NCBI RefSeq assembly: GCF_002104995.1
Contig: NW_024468322.1
Span: forward strand, 1 to 42,771
Direction of reading: 5' to 3'
Length of the DNA: 42,771 nt
From: Linderina pennispora
Lineage: Eukaryota > Kickxellomycota > Kickxellomycetes > Kickxellales > Kickxellaceae
Shown here: piece after piece, positions 18,507 through 27,759 of the stretch
How positions within the stretch are numbered: the first letter of the stretch is position 1
How the letters are laid out: every line of letters starts with the position of its first letter
Program-made: the position numbers and the translations under genes
The notes under the pieces: generated by a model
Told to the model about the DNA's origin: nothing
The model's input: the letters and a program-made list of their open reading frames with translations, nothing else
The model's database searches: none

Positions 18507-18938
18507 ATGGAAGAAAAGGCGGTCAAGCAGAAACAAACCAGCGTCCAGAAGAAAGGGTATAGACAAAGTGAAAAAGGAGGTAAAGAGAAGAGCCAGGGTC
18601 CAGCGCCTATCGCCAGAGTACTGGGCAGTGGGAAAAAGATCTCTAGGTGCTGTTCCAAGTTCACAACCTCCTTTATGCTTACGACTCAGACTCCTTTGCA
18701 GGGATTGACAACCCTGGCATTCGCTATGTGCATGGTGTCACCATCACCTTGGCTCAGCACAGAGCAGCATATGTCGCAGGGACCCGAAGCAGAGCCAGAG
18801 TCGCAGTGGGTACATTGGGTGCCCCGCCCAGTTAGTCTCTCTTCTGTGGGCATGTCCGAGCCAGTCTCTCTTGAAGATGCCGCTTGGCGGCTGACTAAGG
18901 GCACATGCACGAAGGTTGTCAAAACTTGCATATGGTGA
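18507..18938 (+). CDS. Doubtful small ORF behind a TATA box
   Basis: 143 codons with a good start context (AAAAAATGG) 43 nt after a TATAAAT at 18458-18464. The first 45 residues are Lys/Gln-rich; the rest has no domain, and the opposite strand is also open. I do not recognise it, and it may be chance. Confidence 0.2.
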   Translation: MEEKAVKQKQTSVQKKGYRQSEKGGKEKSQGPAPIARVLGSGKKISRCCSKFTTSFMLTTQTPLQGLTTLAFAMCMVSPSPWLSTEQHMSQGPEAEPESQWVHWVPRPVSLSSVGMSEPVSLEDAAWRLTKGTCTKVVKTCIW

Positions 18939-19567
18939 TTCGGGATCATGAACTCACCTAATCTAGCGCTGTCTCACACTCACACCGCATGCCAGTGGCA
19001 GCTACTACTACAATACTACATGCCAGGTGTGCCTGCACCCCTTGGTTTGGTCGTCTATGGATGTACCACCGGGTTGTTGGATCCTTTTGGTATATTCCAT
19101 ATTTGCATTCCCAATCATCTACTCTGTCAAGCGTGTGTCGACTGACAAAAGAGGACGACCCTGATGGTGCAGGGCCATTGCCGCTCTCTCACAGACTGCT
19201 AGTGTCTGGAATAGAATAGTCCAGCAGTGATGACATCATGTAGGACAAGGGATAGAGTCATGACCTGTGTGCAGATCAACGCTGATTGGATCAGTCTATA
19301 TATAGGCCAGGCCACTACACTCGCTGTTGTGTGCAGCTATCAATCCTGCTTTTTAATTTTGGCCCACCCCCACCGCTACATCGGCGTTCAAGAATGAGAA
19401 ATTGCTTTGCCGTCGGCATAGCTTCCAGCACATACGGTTGAGTGCGAACGGGGGGAGACAAATTCTCTTGCTTCCATTTATAGAAAAGCCTTGCAAAATA
19501 GCAATTGCCGAGCAAGCACAAGGCGACGGAGAGAGGCGCAGTTTAGTGTCGTAGGTGCTGGAGCGAG

Positions 19568-19576
19568 CATATAAAT
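19568..19576 (+). promoter_or_regulatory. TATA box of the ectodomain-only gene
   Basis: CATATAAAT lies 84 nt before the ATG at 19660, followed by a C/T-rich leader. Confidence 0.5.
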
Positions 19577-19659
19577 TCCCAAGGCTCCCTACGCTCCTCT
19601 TGTGTTCCTTAATCGTTTTTCTAGCGAAATTCTTCAGCCCCTTTCTGGCCCAGCCAACA

Positions 19660-20022
19660 ATGTCTAAGTCCAGCGCTGCCCTCCCTCCGATTGCCGGCCC
19701 GACGCCCGCGACCCTGTCGACGTCGCTCAGCACCGTGGTTGTTACTCCGAGCAGCGGCTCTGCCTCCACCTTCACCGAGACCTTCTACAACTACCTGCCG
19801 GCAACTGCATCCCAGCATTTCATCAAGACGGTCGATGCGTCCGGGGCTACGTGGTACATGGTCAAGGACAGCGCGGCCCCCACGGGTTCAGTCGAGTCAT
19901 CAGGCGCCTCCGCCACTGGCAGTGCTGCCAAGACTAATACTTCCAAGACCGGCTCCGCCGTGTCGACCAAGGCGGTGGTTGCGCTGATGCTCGGCGTCAT
20001 CTCTGCTGGCCTTGCTCTCTAA
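19660..20022 (+). CDS. Small Ser/Thr-rich protein sharing the ectodomain of the next RING protein
   Basis: 120 aa. Residues 10-65 resemble the N-terminal ectodomain of the RING protein 430 bp downstream: a T/S/V-rich run, then P-x-x-A-S-x-x-x-F-x-x-T-V-D-A-x-x-x-T-W-Y-x-x-x-D. Here it reads TVDASGATWYMVKD, there TVDADRHTWYRPAD. A Ser/Ala/Thr/Gly spacer and a C-terminal hydrophobic run (VVALMLGVISAGLAL) follow, fitting a tail anchor or a GPI-attachment signal. There is no RING. The frame upstream of the ATG is open and hydrophobic (35 codons from a GTG), so a signal peptide encoded by a missed upstream start cannot be excluded. Function unknown; a decoy or co-receptor for the RING protein is speculation. 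Confidence 0.6.
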   Translation: MSKSSAALPPIAGPTPATLSTSLSTVVVTPSSGSASTFTETFYNYLPATASQHFIKTVDASGATWYMVKDSAAPTGSVESSGASATGSAAKTNTSKTGSAVSTKAVVALMLGVISAGLAL

Positions 20023-20136
20023 GCAGGCCCTGAACTTTTGCGGCCTGTTACAGGCTGATTATCGACTTAATAAATTATATTCTGCGAATGTCCCCACGAG
20101 CAAAATCCGAAAGCACTCGGATGCCGATGCGTGTGC

Positions 20137-20300
20137 CAAGTCCGCACTTGCAATTAGATCGCCTGGTGTCCCCTCGGCTCCATCGCCGCGCGGCAAGTAT
20201 AAAGGTTGTCCGAGGTTCGTCCCTTTTTCCTTGAGGCAGTTGCACTAAACACTTTGCTACCTTTCCACACCTTTTTTATACAATGCGCAGTGCGGACTTG
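20137..20300 (+). promoter_or_regulatory. Promoter of RING gene 1 with TATA box and flanking inverted repeat
   Basis: TATAAAG at 20198-20204, followed by a C/T-rich initiator region. A perfect 12-bp inverted repeat (CAAGTCCGCACT at 20137-20148, AGTGCGGACTTG at 20289-20300) brackets the TATA box. Confidence 0.45.
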
Positions 20301-20390
20301 ATCCCATGGCCCGCGACATCGACGCCTTCCCTGCGGGTCCAGAAGCCCGCGCTCTTGCGCTTGCGCCCCCTTTTTCCGCCCGCTTACTAA
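20283..20390 (+). other. Upstream ORF in the leader of RING gene 1
   Basis: A 35-codon frame (starts MRSADLIPWP, ends FPPAY) lies between the TATA box and the main ATG at 20448. If the transcript starts near 20230 it would be read first and could limit translation of the RING protein. Confidence 0.35.
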
Positions 20391-20447
20391 AACGCTAAAG
20401 TTTATAGCACTTATCACTTTTAACCTTATTCACCACACTTTGAAGAT

Positions 20448-21233
20448 ATGAGCACGCCGCAAGCGCCACTGCCATCGGAGACACTACCCATCGGCACAGC
20501 CACTGCAGTGTCTACAGACGGGTCGCTGTCAATGATGCTAGTGGAGGCGACCACCACGATAAACTCCGATGGAACACTGGTCACAGCTATTCAGAGACAG
20601 ACTTGGGCAAACAGACCGCCAGCTTCGGCCACAAATGGAGTCTTTGTAACAGTTGACGCTGACAGGCATACGTGGTACAGGCCAGCAGACATGTCCGAAG
20701 CATGGTCATCAAACCCCGATCACAACGATGACCAGTCGATAAGGTTTCCCCTCAAGATGGCGCTGGGCCCAGTGTTTGCGTTTATCGGATTCATCTTCCT
20801 CATGGCACTCTACTTTGCGTGGCGCAAGTACACTCAGCGGAACGATGCACCAGAAACCAGCCAGGCGCTGCCAACCTCTGCAAAGAAACCCAAGAAGGTA
20901 TTGCTCACCGATGAGCAATTTGAGAGCTTGCCCACTGAAGTATCCAAGCCCAAAGGTGAGCAGCACCCCGAGACATGCGTGATCTGTCTGTCTGACTTTA
21001 AGGCAGGCAAGATCCTGGTCACTTTGCCATGCAGCCATGTATTCCACAAGGACTGCGTCCGCACATGGCTGACCAAAAAGTCCGAGACATGTCCGCTGTG
21101 CAAGGAGTCTGTCTGTGCTGGGCTTGGCATTGCAGAGGACAGCGATGGCTCGATCGATATTGTGGAGCATGTGGCTCCATCCGAGCCTGAGCGCGAGCCT
21201 GTGCCAGAGTCCCACGAGATGCGGAATATATGA
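20448..21233 (+). CDS. Membrane RING-H2 protein, cluster copy 1
   Basis: 261 aa. The N-terminal 100 residues are Ser/Thr-rich and contain the TVDADRHTWYRPAD block shared with the small neighbour at 19660. One membrane helix (about 102-125, LGPVFAFIGFIFLMALYFAW) precedes basic residues, so the RING should face the cytosol. The linker VLLTDEQFESL is conserved in the family. RING-H2: C177-C180-C195-H197-H200-C203-C215-C218 (all eight ligands present). After it, SVCAGLGI and an acidic tail. Likely an E3 ubiquitin ligase at a membrane. No cleavable signal peptide is visible, so the ectodomain must be translocated by the membrane helix itself. Confidence 0.82.
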   Translation: MSTPQAPLPSETLPIGTATAVSTDGSLSMMLVEATTTINSDGTLVTAIQRQTWANRPPASATNGVFVTVDADRHTWYRPADMSEAWSSNPDHNDDQSIRFPLKMALGPVFAFIGFIFLMALYFAWRKYTQRNDAPETSQALPTSAKKPKKVLLTDEQFESLPTEVSKPKGEQHPETCVICLSDFKAGKILVTLPCSHVFHKDCVRTWLTKKSETCPLCKESVCAGLGIAEDSDGSIDIVEHVAPSEPEREPVPESHEMRNI

Positions 21234-21404
21234 AGCAGCGGCTGGGCATGGGACGCCATGCAGCTGGTACCGTTCAGCCTGAAACTAGATATTGTCACCC
21301 TTAGCATTTATGTGGACTTGTATGGTGGGTGCCAGAGATCAAGTTAGGTTTAGTAATCCATTCCTTTTAAATGTCATTGTGATCCAGAAACGACACCCTG
21401 GATG

Positions 21405-21550
21405 ATCCGTACTAGCATGCTGATCATTGGCCGATTTGTGGCGAATCAGCAGCAATGATTGTATGCTAGCATGCGGTACATGCGGTGCATGCGGACAAGG
21501 CACTTAGCATGATAGGACACGCATACCTGTTTGGATGCCAGCAAACAGGT
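21405..21550 (+). promoter_or_regulatory. Inverted repeats upstream of RING gene 2
   Basis: A perfect 9-bp dyad ACCTGTTTG / CAAACAGGT (21525-21533 and 21542-21550, 8-bp spacer) lies about 64 bp before the TATA box. An imperfect longer palindrome built on CTAGCATGC / GCTAGCATGC spans about 21405-21481. These could be regulator sites or cruciform-prone DNA. The rest of 21237-21736 holds no gene. Confidence 0.35.
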
Positions 21551-21613
21551 TTACATCCCTTTGGCCCTGTTCTTCTAGATGTAAAATTCGGTGGCATCGA
21601 TTTACTCCTTCCA

Positions 21614-21621
21614 GATATAAA
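21614..21621 (+). promoter_or_regulatory. TATA box of RING gene 2
   Basis: GATATAAA lies about 120 nt before the ATG at 21737, with a C/T-rich, CA-rich leader between. Confidence 0.45.
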
Positions 21622-21736
21622 CCCGTGTGATTTGCAGAGCTGCCCAGCCCATCCAGCAGGCGTGTAGGTGGCAGCAACAAAAAGAGGCCAGCTTGTCTTT
21701 TTCACCTCTCTACAAACAATATAGTACCTCACAATA

Positions 21737-22456
21737 ATGCCATTCTTCACCACCCCATCACCTACTGAGCTCACACCGACATTTCCTGCCACGTTGCTGG
21801 TCAGGGAGGGCACAGCTAGCGAGGCACATGAGGAGACATGGGTGAATTCGCCTAACACAAACAGGGATATTGAGACGGCTATGGATGGAGCTTTAAGCGA
21901 CCAGTTGTCATCCTTGACGGCGGCAGGTTCTTCAGGCCCAGTGCCTACTCAGTCCACTGGTTCAAGCACTACAGGCCAGTCTCAAGGGAGCCACGTACCC
22001 TGGTTTGCGTTTGGGTTCATTGCGGCGCTAGTTGTTATGGCGATGCTGTACTTCAAGCTACGGGGATGTATCGGCAATCGAATGGCTCCTACAGCCAGGA
22101 ACGTCGAGTTGGGTGTTGTGGCAAGGAAGTGCGAACTCCCTGTCATGAGCGAGGAGCAGTTTGGAATGCTGTGCGAGGCGGATAACCAAGGCAAGGAGGC
22201 ACAGGACTCATGCGCCATTTGCCTGTCGGGGTTTGACGATCCTACCAGCCGTCCTCTGTTCCTTCCATGCAGTCATTCGTACCACCAGGACTGCATCAAG
22301 ACGTGGCTGACCACGAAATCCGAAAAATGCCCGCTGTGCAAGGATTCAGTTTTGGCTGCACTTGGATTAAAGGTCGAAGAGCCCACTACTGTATCTCCGT
22401 CAGAGCAGGCTCCAGATACTCAGGGCCACCCAACTCATGTGCAAGAGCACAGTTAA
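21737..22456 (+). CDS. Membrane RING-H2 protein, cluster copy 2
   Basis: 239 aa. Ser/Thr/Pro-rich ectodomain (1-87) with no clear similarity to copy 1, one membrane helix (about 88-108), basic juxtamembrane segment, family linker PVMSEEQFGML, then RING-H2 with C159-C162-C178-H180-H183-C186-C198-C201. The RING block SYHQDCIKTWLTTKSEKCPL and the following SVLAALGL are nearly identical to copies 3 to 5. Tail of about 30 residues. Predicted membrane E3 ligase. Same strand and same layout as copy 1, about 500 bp downstream, consistent with tandem duplication followed by ectodomain divergence. Confidence 0.82.
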   Translation: MPFFTTPSPTELTPTFPATLLVREGTASEAHEETWVNSPNTNRDIETAMDGALSDQLSSLTAAGSSGPVPTQSTGSSTTGQSQGSHVPWFAFGFIAALVVMAMLYFKLRGCIGNRMAPTARNVELGVVARKCELPVMSEEQFGMLCEADNQGKEAQDSCAICLSGFDDPTSRPLFLPCSHSYHQDCIKTWLTTKSEKCPLCKDSVLAALGLKVEEPTTVSPSEQAPDTQGHPTHVQEHS

Positions 22457-23227
22457 GCGCCGTGCCATCTGGGAATCAGCAAATATTGAGAGTGACCAAG
22501 ATATGTTACGCCGCTAGGGCTGTTCCGCCGTGCCCGAGGCGGCTTACTGAGAGTGGTGCAGCTTTATCCAGGGCCGTGCGCGGCTTAGGTAAGGGCTCCG
22601 TATGCGCACTCGGCGTTTGCTTAAATACCCCTTGCTGGATCCTAGCAGCAGGGTTTCTTCCTGATTTTTCCAATATATTTTTGTGAACGTTTATGACTGG
22701 CTTTACCAGTACCTGCATAGTTTACTACTAGGAAAACATGGTACCTGGTGCTTTTCCCAGAAATTGTGACTGAAGTCTCTTTAGATACGTCCCGTTATTT
22801 TTATTATTTGTGGACTGCCATGAGCGCCAATAGAAGGAAGGCTTCTGGCTCCACAGATACTCTTGCTATGGATTTCGGTGGTGACGTCGCATCCCTCCTT
22901 CTTGCATAGTTGGGTACATTTTGGCGGTCTCCTGTTGATCATGCCTCCAAAAGAAATGTTCGTCTGACACTTCCAGAGTTCTACACATTCCTTTAACATG
23001 CATATTTTGCCAAGCCGTCTATCCGCGGGCTCAGGGAAAAGCATTTAACCCCCGCCAGCCAGTCACCCGAGTGGACTGTTCGATTAGAATCCACCAGATA
23101 TTCATGGGTTTGCAGGCGAGACAGTGTGATACATAAGACGTCCTCTCCGCATTCTGCTTTTCATCTCTGCGCTATGCCCCTTTCCAGTAATTGTAGACTC
23201 TATTTGCTTTAATTCGTACTATAATAC
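22457..23227. other. Intergenic, 771 bp
   Basis: Contains a TATA-like TTAAATA near 22620 followed by only very short frames (the first from ATG 22693 is 12 codons). This could be a lost copy of the family or the promoter of copy 3. No gene is supported. Confidence 0.35.
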
Positions 23228-23983
23228 ATGCCAATTGTACCAAGGAGCACCCATGTGGCAGCTGTTGTGCCTAGTCTTTACGATACATCGTCAGTGCCTT
23301 GGATGACGTCAGTCTCTCCAACGAGTTGCAGCATACGGACAATTTCAGAGGATCATTTGCCGACAGCGGATAGCACCACACAGCACGGCCGTCTCTATAC
23401 CAGGGCCATTTTCAGCGGTACAGAAAGCCAGGCGACAGCAAATATTGCAAGCGGAAGTCATGGCGGCACGCAGGGCATGTCGACAGCCAGTGTGATTGGT
23501 TTAGTAACTGGGAGTTTGGGAATATTCACCATGTTCACTTTCTACATATTGCGCAGGGCGTATCGGAGACTTCATCTGAATCATCAAAACATGCCTGTCT
23601 TCAGCAACTACACGGCGCCCAGGCCTCAGGGATGGAGGAAGCCCCGGCTGCGCACCTTGACAGACGACCAGTTCAAACGTCTTATTTCCGTGCCAGCCAA
23701 GAACAGCACAGGCGGGATTGAGACTGTTATGCAAAAAGCAGAGCAAGATGTCTGTGCAATATGCCTTGCAGAAATCGAGGACGATGAGAAGCTTCTGAAA
23801 CTGCCGTGCAAACACAAATATCACCAGGATTGTATCCAGATATGGCTGACTGAAAAGTCGGAGCGGTGCCCTTTATGCAAGAAGTCTGTGCTAGATGCCC
23901 TTGGGACTCCAGCCATCGATCCAGCAAGCGTCAATCCGAGCACTCTCCAGTCATCACCAAGAGCGGTTGTTCCTATGCTGTAA
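23228..23983 (+). CDS. Membrane RING-H2 protein, cluster copy 3
   Basis: 251 aa. Ser/Thr-rich ectodomain (1-85), membrane helix (about 86-108, ASVIGLVTGSLGIFTMFTFYIL), strongly basic stretch (RRAYRRLH), linker RTLTDDQFKRL, RING-H2 C176-C179-C194-H196-H199-C202-C214-C217, then SVLDALG and a short Ser/Pro tail. The linker between the DDQF motif and the RING is longer than in copies 1 and 2. Convergent with the F-box-like gene: its stop lies 115 bp from that gene's stop. Confidence 0.82.
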   Translation: MPIVPRSTHVAAVVPSLYDTSSVPWMTSVSPTSCSIRTISEDHLPTADSTTQHGRLYTRAIFSGTESQATANIASGSHGGTQGMSTASVIGLVTGSLGIFTMFTFYILRRAYRRLHLNHQNMPVFSNYTAPRPQGWRKPRLRTLTDDQFKRLISVPAKNSTGGIETVMQKAEQDVCAICLAEIEDDEKLLKLPCKHKYHQDCIQIWLTEKSERCPLCKKSVLDALGTPAIDPASVNPSTLQSSPRAVVPML

Positions 23984-24097
23984 CACAGGAAATAGCACAT
24001 ATTCCAAATAGGTCAGATGAATTGCGTGTTTTCTGCGACATATATTGATCATATTCACATAATTGTGGAGGATATTAAAAATTTTTATATAAAACTA

Positions 24098-25678
24098 TCA
24101 ACAGCAGGCTGCCTCACGGATACTGATATCTTTTCCAGACAGTTGGACAAACTGCTTGATCTCGTCCACACATGTATGGGGAACACGGGCTGTCAGCAAT
24201 GACGGGGTGTGCGGAATCAAGGTGCATAGCCACTTCACGCATACTGGGACCAAATTCTTGTCTCTGATGGCAAGCGAAACGTACTGAAGACTCATGCTCA
24301 GCAGTTCTAGGGGCGAACCACTGCTGGTACGATGAGGATGGTAGTCATCTGTAGTTTGCCACGAGTATACAAAGTAATTGATCGAAAGGCTCTTGAGAAG
24401 TGGAAGACGTAACAAGAGAGCATCAATTGGCTCGAATTCCAGTCTGTCAAGGTCCAATTCGACCTCCCGAAGATTCGTCCAGTTAATCGCAGGAAGCATG
24501 TACGGTGGAATGCTGACTAGAGTGGCCGCCTGAGCCATCGAATCAACAGATAGCAGATGAGAGTAAGGGTTTACCATATGCAGTAGGTACGAGGTACTTT
24601 CCATAGGGCGTATTTCCAAAGCGCGCACGTTCCTGATCACTCTGGGGTCTACATACTCCAAATGGGCTCTCATCTCGGCTATGTACAGCGATTCCAACGG
24701 TGAGTCGACAAACGCAGTGTAAAAGTCTGAATAATATAGGAGACCATTTAACGCTCTGAGCATTAGCAGCTTGGGGAAACGCAAGCCAAATCCAGCGATG
24801 CTCATAGTACCCATGTCGTCCCCCATGTACACGAACTCTAGCACCAGTTCCTTCAACTCTGGGAATACGATGTACAGCTCATTAGCATCACTCCGAAACC
24901 AGTCCCATCGGAAACATCTTTCTGCATCGGTTACTCGTAGGTACTGTAGAGAGGAGCTTGGAAACCGTAAATCCCGCAGTGCGCCAGCCATGACCGAAGT
25001 GTTAATATCCAGCTTCGTGATATCTTGGCGGAGGATCCCTAATGAGGCTGTCAGATTCCATTCCCGGATGCAGACAGTCATTGACTGGGAGGTGTAATGG
25101 TTAATCAGCATTGCACGTAGCGTGGTCCCGCTGGTGCGTGGTAGGCTGTCTAACAAGTAGCTGACATTCCTGATGGAAGGAAGATTGGAGGTGAGAAGAG
25201 AAAAGACCGAGCCAATGACGCCAGGGTTCCCAGCTTCCGTATCCTTGAATGCGCCCCGCCCAAATTTGAGTAGGTTTACCCTGTCCCAAGAATATGAGCC
25301 AAATCGGGTGGCTTCCATTGCCGCCGAAAACGAAGAAGTGCCTTTGCCGTCGATATCGGATATGTATAGCTCCCTCGTCTTACTAGACAGGCCCATTGCA
25401 GCAATGAGCTTGATGTTGGATATCCATTTGTAGCTGGAATGTAAACTGTTACCAGCGCTCTGGTGTGGTACCCGCTTGCATTCAACTATAGCTGTACGGC
25501 ATATGTGCGCAATGAGACGGAGCCTCCACTGGCGGCAGACTGAGGCTAGTTCTATCATTCTCAGGAATGGGCCCACCACCCCTGTTTCCTCGTGGCTTCC
25601 TTGAACAGTATAAAGTAAAATGCCCTCCAGCATTCTGTCGCAGGCCACCGAGTTGATATTGGCTACGGTCTTGGACAT
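24098..25678 (-). CDS. F-box-like leucine-rich protein
   Basis: 526 aa, lying on the opposite strand among the RING genes. The N-terminus (about 15-60: MLEGILLYTV ... MIELASVCRQWRLRLIAH) fits a degenerate F-box (Leu-rich helix, then VCRQWR). The rest is a diverged leucine-rich solenoid (for example FPELKELVLEFVYMGDDM, FPKLLMLRAL, DSPLESLYIAEM, TNLREVELDLDRLEF). The block YVDPRVIRNVRALEI aligns with RVDPQIVRNVQCLDI of the protein at 15589-17688, so the two are paralogs. The disordered insert of that protein is absent here. Likely a substrate receptor of an SCF-type ubiquitin ligase, but this rests on weak motifs. Confidence 0.6.
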   Translation of the reverse strand: MSKTVANINSVACDRMLEGILLYTVQGSHEETGVVGPFLRMIELASVCRQWRLRLIAHICRTAIVECKRVPHQSAGNSLHSSYKWISNIKLIAAMGLSSKTRELYISDIDGKGTSSFSAAMEATRFGSYSWDRVNLLKFGRGAFKDTEAGNPGVIGSVFSLLTSNLPSIRNVSYLLDSLPRTSGTTLRAMLINHYTSQSMTVCIREWNLTASLGILRQDITKLDINTSVMAGALRDLRFPSSSLQYLRVTDAERCFRWDWFRSDANELYIVFPELKELVLEFVYMGDDMGTMSIAGFGLRFPKLLMLRALNGLLYYSDFYTAFVDSPLESLYIAEMRAHLEYVDPRVIRNVRALEIRPMESTSYLLHMVNPYSHLLSVDSMAQAATLVSIPPYMLPAINWTNLREVELDLDRLEFEPIDALLLRLPLLKSLSINYFVYSWQTTDDYHPHRTSSGSPLELLSMSLQYVSLAIRDKNLVPVCVKWLCTLIPHTPSLLTARVPHTCVDEIKQFVQLSGKDISIREAACC

Positions 25679-27171
25679 TGTGCTGCTGATATTTGTTGAG
25701 GTAGATTGGAGAGAGAGAGAGTCGTGAATTCAAGCTGTAGGTGTCTGTGTGTGCACTGGAAGAAATCGTATCCCTGGTGTCTTTTAACTGAGGACCTGGA
25801 CACCCTGCTGTACTGCATGTTGCAAGTGAGGATCCTTGCTTGAGCAATAACTTCGGATAAGTGACCAAGCCACAGCGGTTATTGGTGTACCGTCTGTTAG
25901 GAGCGACCTCTAGAAGCAAGACACCGGTTGGCTGCCACGAAATAGCGCCAGAGGCTACTGCCTGGCTGTCTTGTGTACTGGCGCATTGTCTTTCTGACTA
26001 CCCCCCCTATTGCGGCCATTGCTTTGTGGGGAGGTGGAGGATAGGCTGTAAGAGAAATTGGACAATACAAGTCACTTGCGTTGTGTGGATCCAAATAGCA
26101 CACTTCTAGAGGGTTACATGTCTCATGTAGAGTGTGACAGTTGACATGTTGACAAGAGTTTGTAGAGAATAATGGTGTCTTGCTGAAAGCAGCATGAGCG
26201 TCTTTAGTATTATTAAGTGTGGCAGACCTCAAATAGTGCTGTTGACGCTATGGCGCAAGCTTGACTACCCAGACAATTGGTAATAAAACTTGCATGATGG
26301 CAAAAGTATGTCTCCTTCAGCCGTAATGCACTGAGCGCAAGTTCCTGCTCGATAGTACAGGATATATGTAAAAATGGTAACTGACTGAGACCCGTACACA
26401 CCAGCCACCGCAGAAAGGGAGCAAAGGCGTGGTTTAGGCACTGCCAGCTATCATTGTTGAACCTGGGGCGAAAAGCAGTTGTGTCTTAGTCAATGCTCGC
26501 CTGGGAATCCACAAAACAAAGTGGCTGCACACTATACACATGGATCCCTTTTTGGACGCATGTACCGCTATATCTGCAACGGGCCAGCTCTGCGAACCAA
26601 AGGTCCAATGGGCAGCACGCTGGGTAATCAGCAATTGCTAGGTTCGCCACCGCCACAGTGTGGCCAGCACTCATGGGTGCTATATCAGCCTGCTTCTGTG
26701 AATGTGAACAAACCCAGTGGGTGCTATCCTGCCTACGCTATAATTGGCCATAGTTTGCCAGGTGATGGGTGGGCGCGTGGCACGAACGGATTGCCCAAAT
26801 AGCACATGTGTGCTATACCGATGCTAGTCGACAAGTACAAAACAAGTATGGAGCTATTTGGGCAGTTGAACAAAGAAAATCTCTAGTGGCCGTACATTTT
26901 TTGTAGAAAAAACGACATGGCATGTCCGACGCAACTGAGCAAACCGCACAAATGCAGCGGGAATCTCTAGGAAAAGGGAGCCTATTCGGCCCGCTATTGC
27001 ACATCGCAATTGCGGTTTTTTCTTCGAGCCACATGCCTGTCGCTCACCTCCATTCAAAATCCTCAGCAGCACCTCTCAGCCTCTCTTGACATTTGTCTGC
27101 TTGGGTCATATCCTTCTCTCTTTCCCCGCCGTCTAGTCACCTCTTTTATTCTTTCTGACAGGTCGAATGCC
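25679..27171. other. Intergenic, ~1.5 kb
   Basis: Divergent spacer between the F-box-like gene (minus) and RING copy 4 (plus). It contains a 12-bp inverted repeat TGCCCAAATAGC (26792-26803) / GCTATTTGGGCA (26853-26864). Short open frames on both strands have no domain signal. No RNA gene seen. Confidence 0.4.
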
Positions 27172-27759
27172 ATGTCGCTGGAACCTACAATGACGGCTTC
27201 GGCAGCCATGCCTAGTGCCACCAGACCAGTGGACGACCAATCGCCATTGTCGATGAAGACATTTACAATTCCTATCACACTAGCTTTTACCATCGTCGGA
27301 TGTGTGTGCATCGGGGCAATAATATTCTTCCTCAGGAGGCGCCAGTGCGACAAGCGGCGACGCGAGCAGGAGGAAGCCGAAAGGACAGCCGGTGAAGATG
27401 CACGTATTGAACTGAGCGTGCGGAACAAGGTGTCAGAGCTGCGACTGATGGATGAAATGCAATTCGGTATGCTACACGTCGAGTTTGCCCAAGGCCAGCT
27501 GTTCTATGCCAAGCGCACGGTGCGGGAGCCTGATTCATGTGCTGTATGCCTGGTCGACATTCAGGCCGATGATCGCATGGTCTATCTACCGTGCGACCAC
27601 GGGTACCACCAAGAGTGTGTGAGACTGTGGCTAGTGCAGAAATCTGAAAAATGCCCGCTGTGCAAAAAGTCGGTGCTTGCGGGACTAGGTATGTTGACTG
27701 CGGTTTGCAGCACCAGGGATAGTGAGTATGATGGTGATAGAATGCACAGCGAGGGTTAG
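27172..27759 (+). CDS. Membrane RING-H2 protein, cluster copy 4
   Basis: 195 aa from the ATG at 27172. The frame is open for 54 codons upstream, but that part is C/T-rich leader and would place charged sequence before the ectodomain, so I chose the internal ATG. Short Ser/Thr/Pro ectodomain (1-30), membrane helix (about 31-54), a highly charged Arg/Glu segment (FLRRRQCDKRRREQEEAERT), family linker LRLMDEMQFGML, RING-H2 C123-C126-C141-H143-H146-C149-C161-C164, then SVLAGLGM and a short acidic tail. Predicted membrane E3 ligase. Confidence 0.8.
   Translation: MSLEPTMTASAAMPSATRPVDDQSPLSMKTFTIPITLAFTIVGCVCIGAIIFFLRRRQCDKRRREQEEAERTAGEDARIELSVRNKVSELRLMDEMQFGMLHVEFAQGQLFYAKRTVREPDSCAVCLVDIQADDRMVYLPCDHGYHQECVRLWLVQKSEKCPLCKKSVLAGLGMLTAVCSTRDSEYDGDRMHSEG

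Larger units (their letters stand above)
17689..19659. other. Gene-poor interval with orphan TATA boxes
   Basis: About 2 kb without a gene I can support firmly. It begins with the promoter of the F-box-like gene (minus-strand TTTTATAC near 17700). TATA-like elements on the plus strand lie at 18458-18464 and 19296-19306, each followed by only short open frames. Simple remnants or non-coding transcripts are possible. Confidence 0.4.

Noticed and set aside
22771-23044. 87-codon minus-strand frame between RING copies 2 and 3
   Set aside because: No domain, no promoter, and within the range expected by chance.
26479-26802. 107-codon plus-strand frame in the spacer before RING copy 4
   Set aside because: Low-complexity composition, no start-context or TATA support, no recognisable domain.
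27010-27171. N-terminal extension of RING copy 4 from an upstream start
   Set aside because: The stretch is C/T-rich leader-like and not shared with any paralog; the ATG at 27172 fits the family plan.
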